A stretch of 36,841 bases of DNA from contig CAYQTL010000043.1 of NCBI GenBank assembly GCA_964420405.1, positions 1 to 36,841 of the forward strand. The letters run 5' to 3'. The number at the start of each line of letters is the position of its first letter. The first letter of the stretch is position 1. This document shows, piece by piece, positions 36,164-36,841 of the stretch. Below the pieces are notes generated by a model. It searched no databases. It was not told the DNA's origin and worked only from the letters and a program-made list of their open reading frames with translations. Origin of the DNA: CAYQTL01 sp964420405 (lineage in GTDB: Bacteria; Acidobacteriota; Thermoanaerobaculia; Thermoanaerobaculales; Sulfomarinibacteraceae). The translations under genes were made by a program, and so were the position numbers.

Positions 36164-36841
36164 ATGACACCGGCAACCCGACTGGCCCTCTTCGCCGCGC
36201 TCGCCGTCGTGGCCGTGTCCTGCGGCGGCGGCAGCAACCTCGACGACAGCGAGAGCCCCGTCGTGCTCACGATCGAGATCAGCGAGTACGGCCCTGACAT
36301 CGACATCTGCCTGAGCGCGGGCATCGACGTCGTCATCGACACGATGGAGATCAACTCGAACCCGAAGGCGCCGGACATCGCCCTCGGCTCGAACGCCGAC
36401 GTGCTCATCCGGCGGTGGGTGATCACGCCCGTCCGGACGGACGGCGGCACGACGGCGTCGCCCCAGTGGATCTACGACCAGACCGTCCTCGTCGAGGCCG
36501 GGGGAACGGCCAACCTCCAGAACTACCGCGTGTTCCCGGCCGAGTACTTCGACCTGCCGCCGCTGGTGCACCTGAAGCCCGAGAACGGCGGGTTCGACCC
36601 CGAGACCGGGCGACTCGACGAGGAGGCGCCGGTCGGGCCGATGCTGGCCCAGTTCCTCTACGACGGCCTGGGCCGGCTTATCCGCACCGTCCGCAGCGAC
36701 CTGCAGACGCCGACGCCGAACGTCGAGACCGAGGACTACTACTACGACGGCGTCCGGCGCGTCCAGGAAGTTGTCGTGGCCGACCCGCCGGCCCCCACCG
36801 GCCCGGTCACTCGCGAATATGTCTGGGGCCCCGGCTATGTC
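36164..36841 (+). CDS. Lipoprotein running into Rhs/YD-repeat sequence, 3' end outside window
   Basis: From ATG 36164 (GGAGG 10 bases upstream) 226 residues are visible with no stop. A lipoprotein signal ends AVSC with Cys20, followed by GGGSNLDD. Residues about 25-150 form an unrecognised beta-rich domain (VVLTIEISEYGPDIDICLS; WIYDQTVLVEAGGTANLQNY, 20 residues). From about residue 160 the sequence changes: FLYDGLGRLIRTV at 164-176 is a YD repeat, and DYYYDGVRRVQEV plus REYVWGPGYV match Rhs core repeats. Third-position A/T is more frequent in this end (CTT, GAA, GTT, ACT, GAA, TAT, TAT in about 65 codons). Either a real fusion, or recombination or misassembly near 36640, would explain it. Confidence 0.65.
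   Translation, partial: MTPATRLALFAALAVVAVSCGGGSNLDDSESPVVLTIEISEYGPDIDICLSAGIDVVIDTMEINSNPKAPDIALGSNADVLIRRWVITPVRTDGGTTASPQWIYDQTVLVEAGGTANLQNYRVFPAEYFDLPPLVHLKPENGGFDPETGRLDEEAPVGPMLAQFLYDGLGRLIRTVRSDLQTPTPNVETEDYYYDGVRRVQEVVVADPPAPTGPVTREYVWGPGYV

Overview
The window comes from a very GC-rich, Gram-negative bacterium that makes type IV pili. It carries a secretin-type pilus assembly operon (pilMNOPQ), a PilY1-like tip protein, a LolA-type lipoprotein carrier and a tgt-yajC-secD-secF cluster, which together imply an outer membrane. A PknB-like kinase, a SecF with a large insertion, Thr-Pro-rich secreted tails and sigma-54-like promoters fit an Acidobacteriota lineage (Thermoanaerobaculia/Holophagae-like), but this placement is inference from gene content only. 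A run of exactly 100 N at 22737-22836 shows the piece is a draft scaffold, probably a metagenome bin.

Layout. 1-5664: the Thr-Pro tail of a truncated protein, a 1,368-residue PilY1-like protein, and two small exported or lipoprotein genes packed behind it. 5741-8356: a tandem-domain M16 zinc peptidase. 8362-11179 (minus strand): a membrane Ser/Thr kinase followed by a metallo-beta-lactamase-fold hydrolase. 11385-18629: six translationally coupled genes of a MoxR/Bat operon (MoxR ATPase, DUF58, a DUF4381-like protein, BatA, a fused BatB-BatC, BatD). 18776-19894: a GAF-GGDEF protein. 20243-21739: a DegP/HtrA protease, facing a DUF3467 gene across two hairpins. 22466-22971: an unknown small gene cut by the N gap. 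22982-28006: lolA-like, tgt, yajC, secD, secF. 28386-30593: a bifunctional Rel (p)ppGpp synthetase/hydrolase. 30915-36146: pilMNOPQ. 36164 to the end: a lipoprotein whose N-terminal part runs into an Rhs/YD-repeat sequence.

Most of the window serves envelope and surface biology: Sec export (YajC-SecD-SecF), lipoprotein transport (LolA), periplasmic quality control (HtrA, M16), pilus assembly (PilM-Q, PilY1), and signalling (STPK, GGDEF, Rel).

The main non-obvious signals are regulatory. Five genes at likely transcription starts lack a spaced Shine-Dalgarno and instead have a -10-like hexamer 6 or 7 nt before the start codon, as expected for leaderless mRNAs. Strong sigma-54-type -24/-12 elements precede moxR and htrA. 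A weaker one precedes pilM, together with a consensus-like sigma-70 promoter and a tandem AT-rich 11-mer placed like an enhancer site. Several intergenic regions carry hexanucleotide-period repeats. No tRNA, rRNA, CRISPR array or insertion sequence was recognised.
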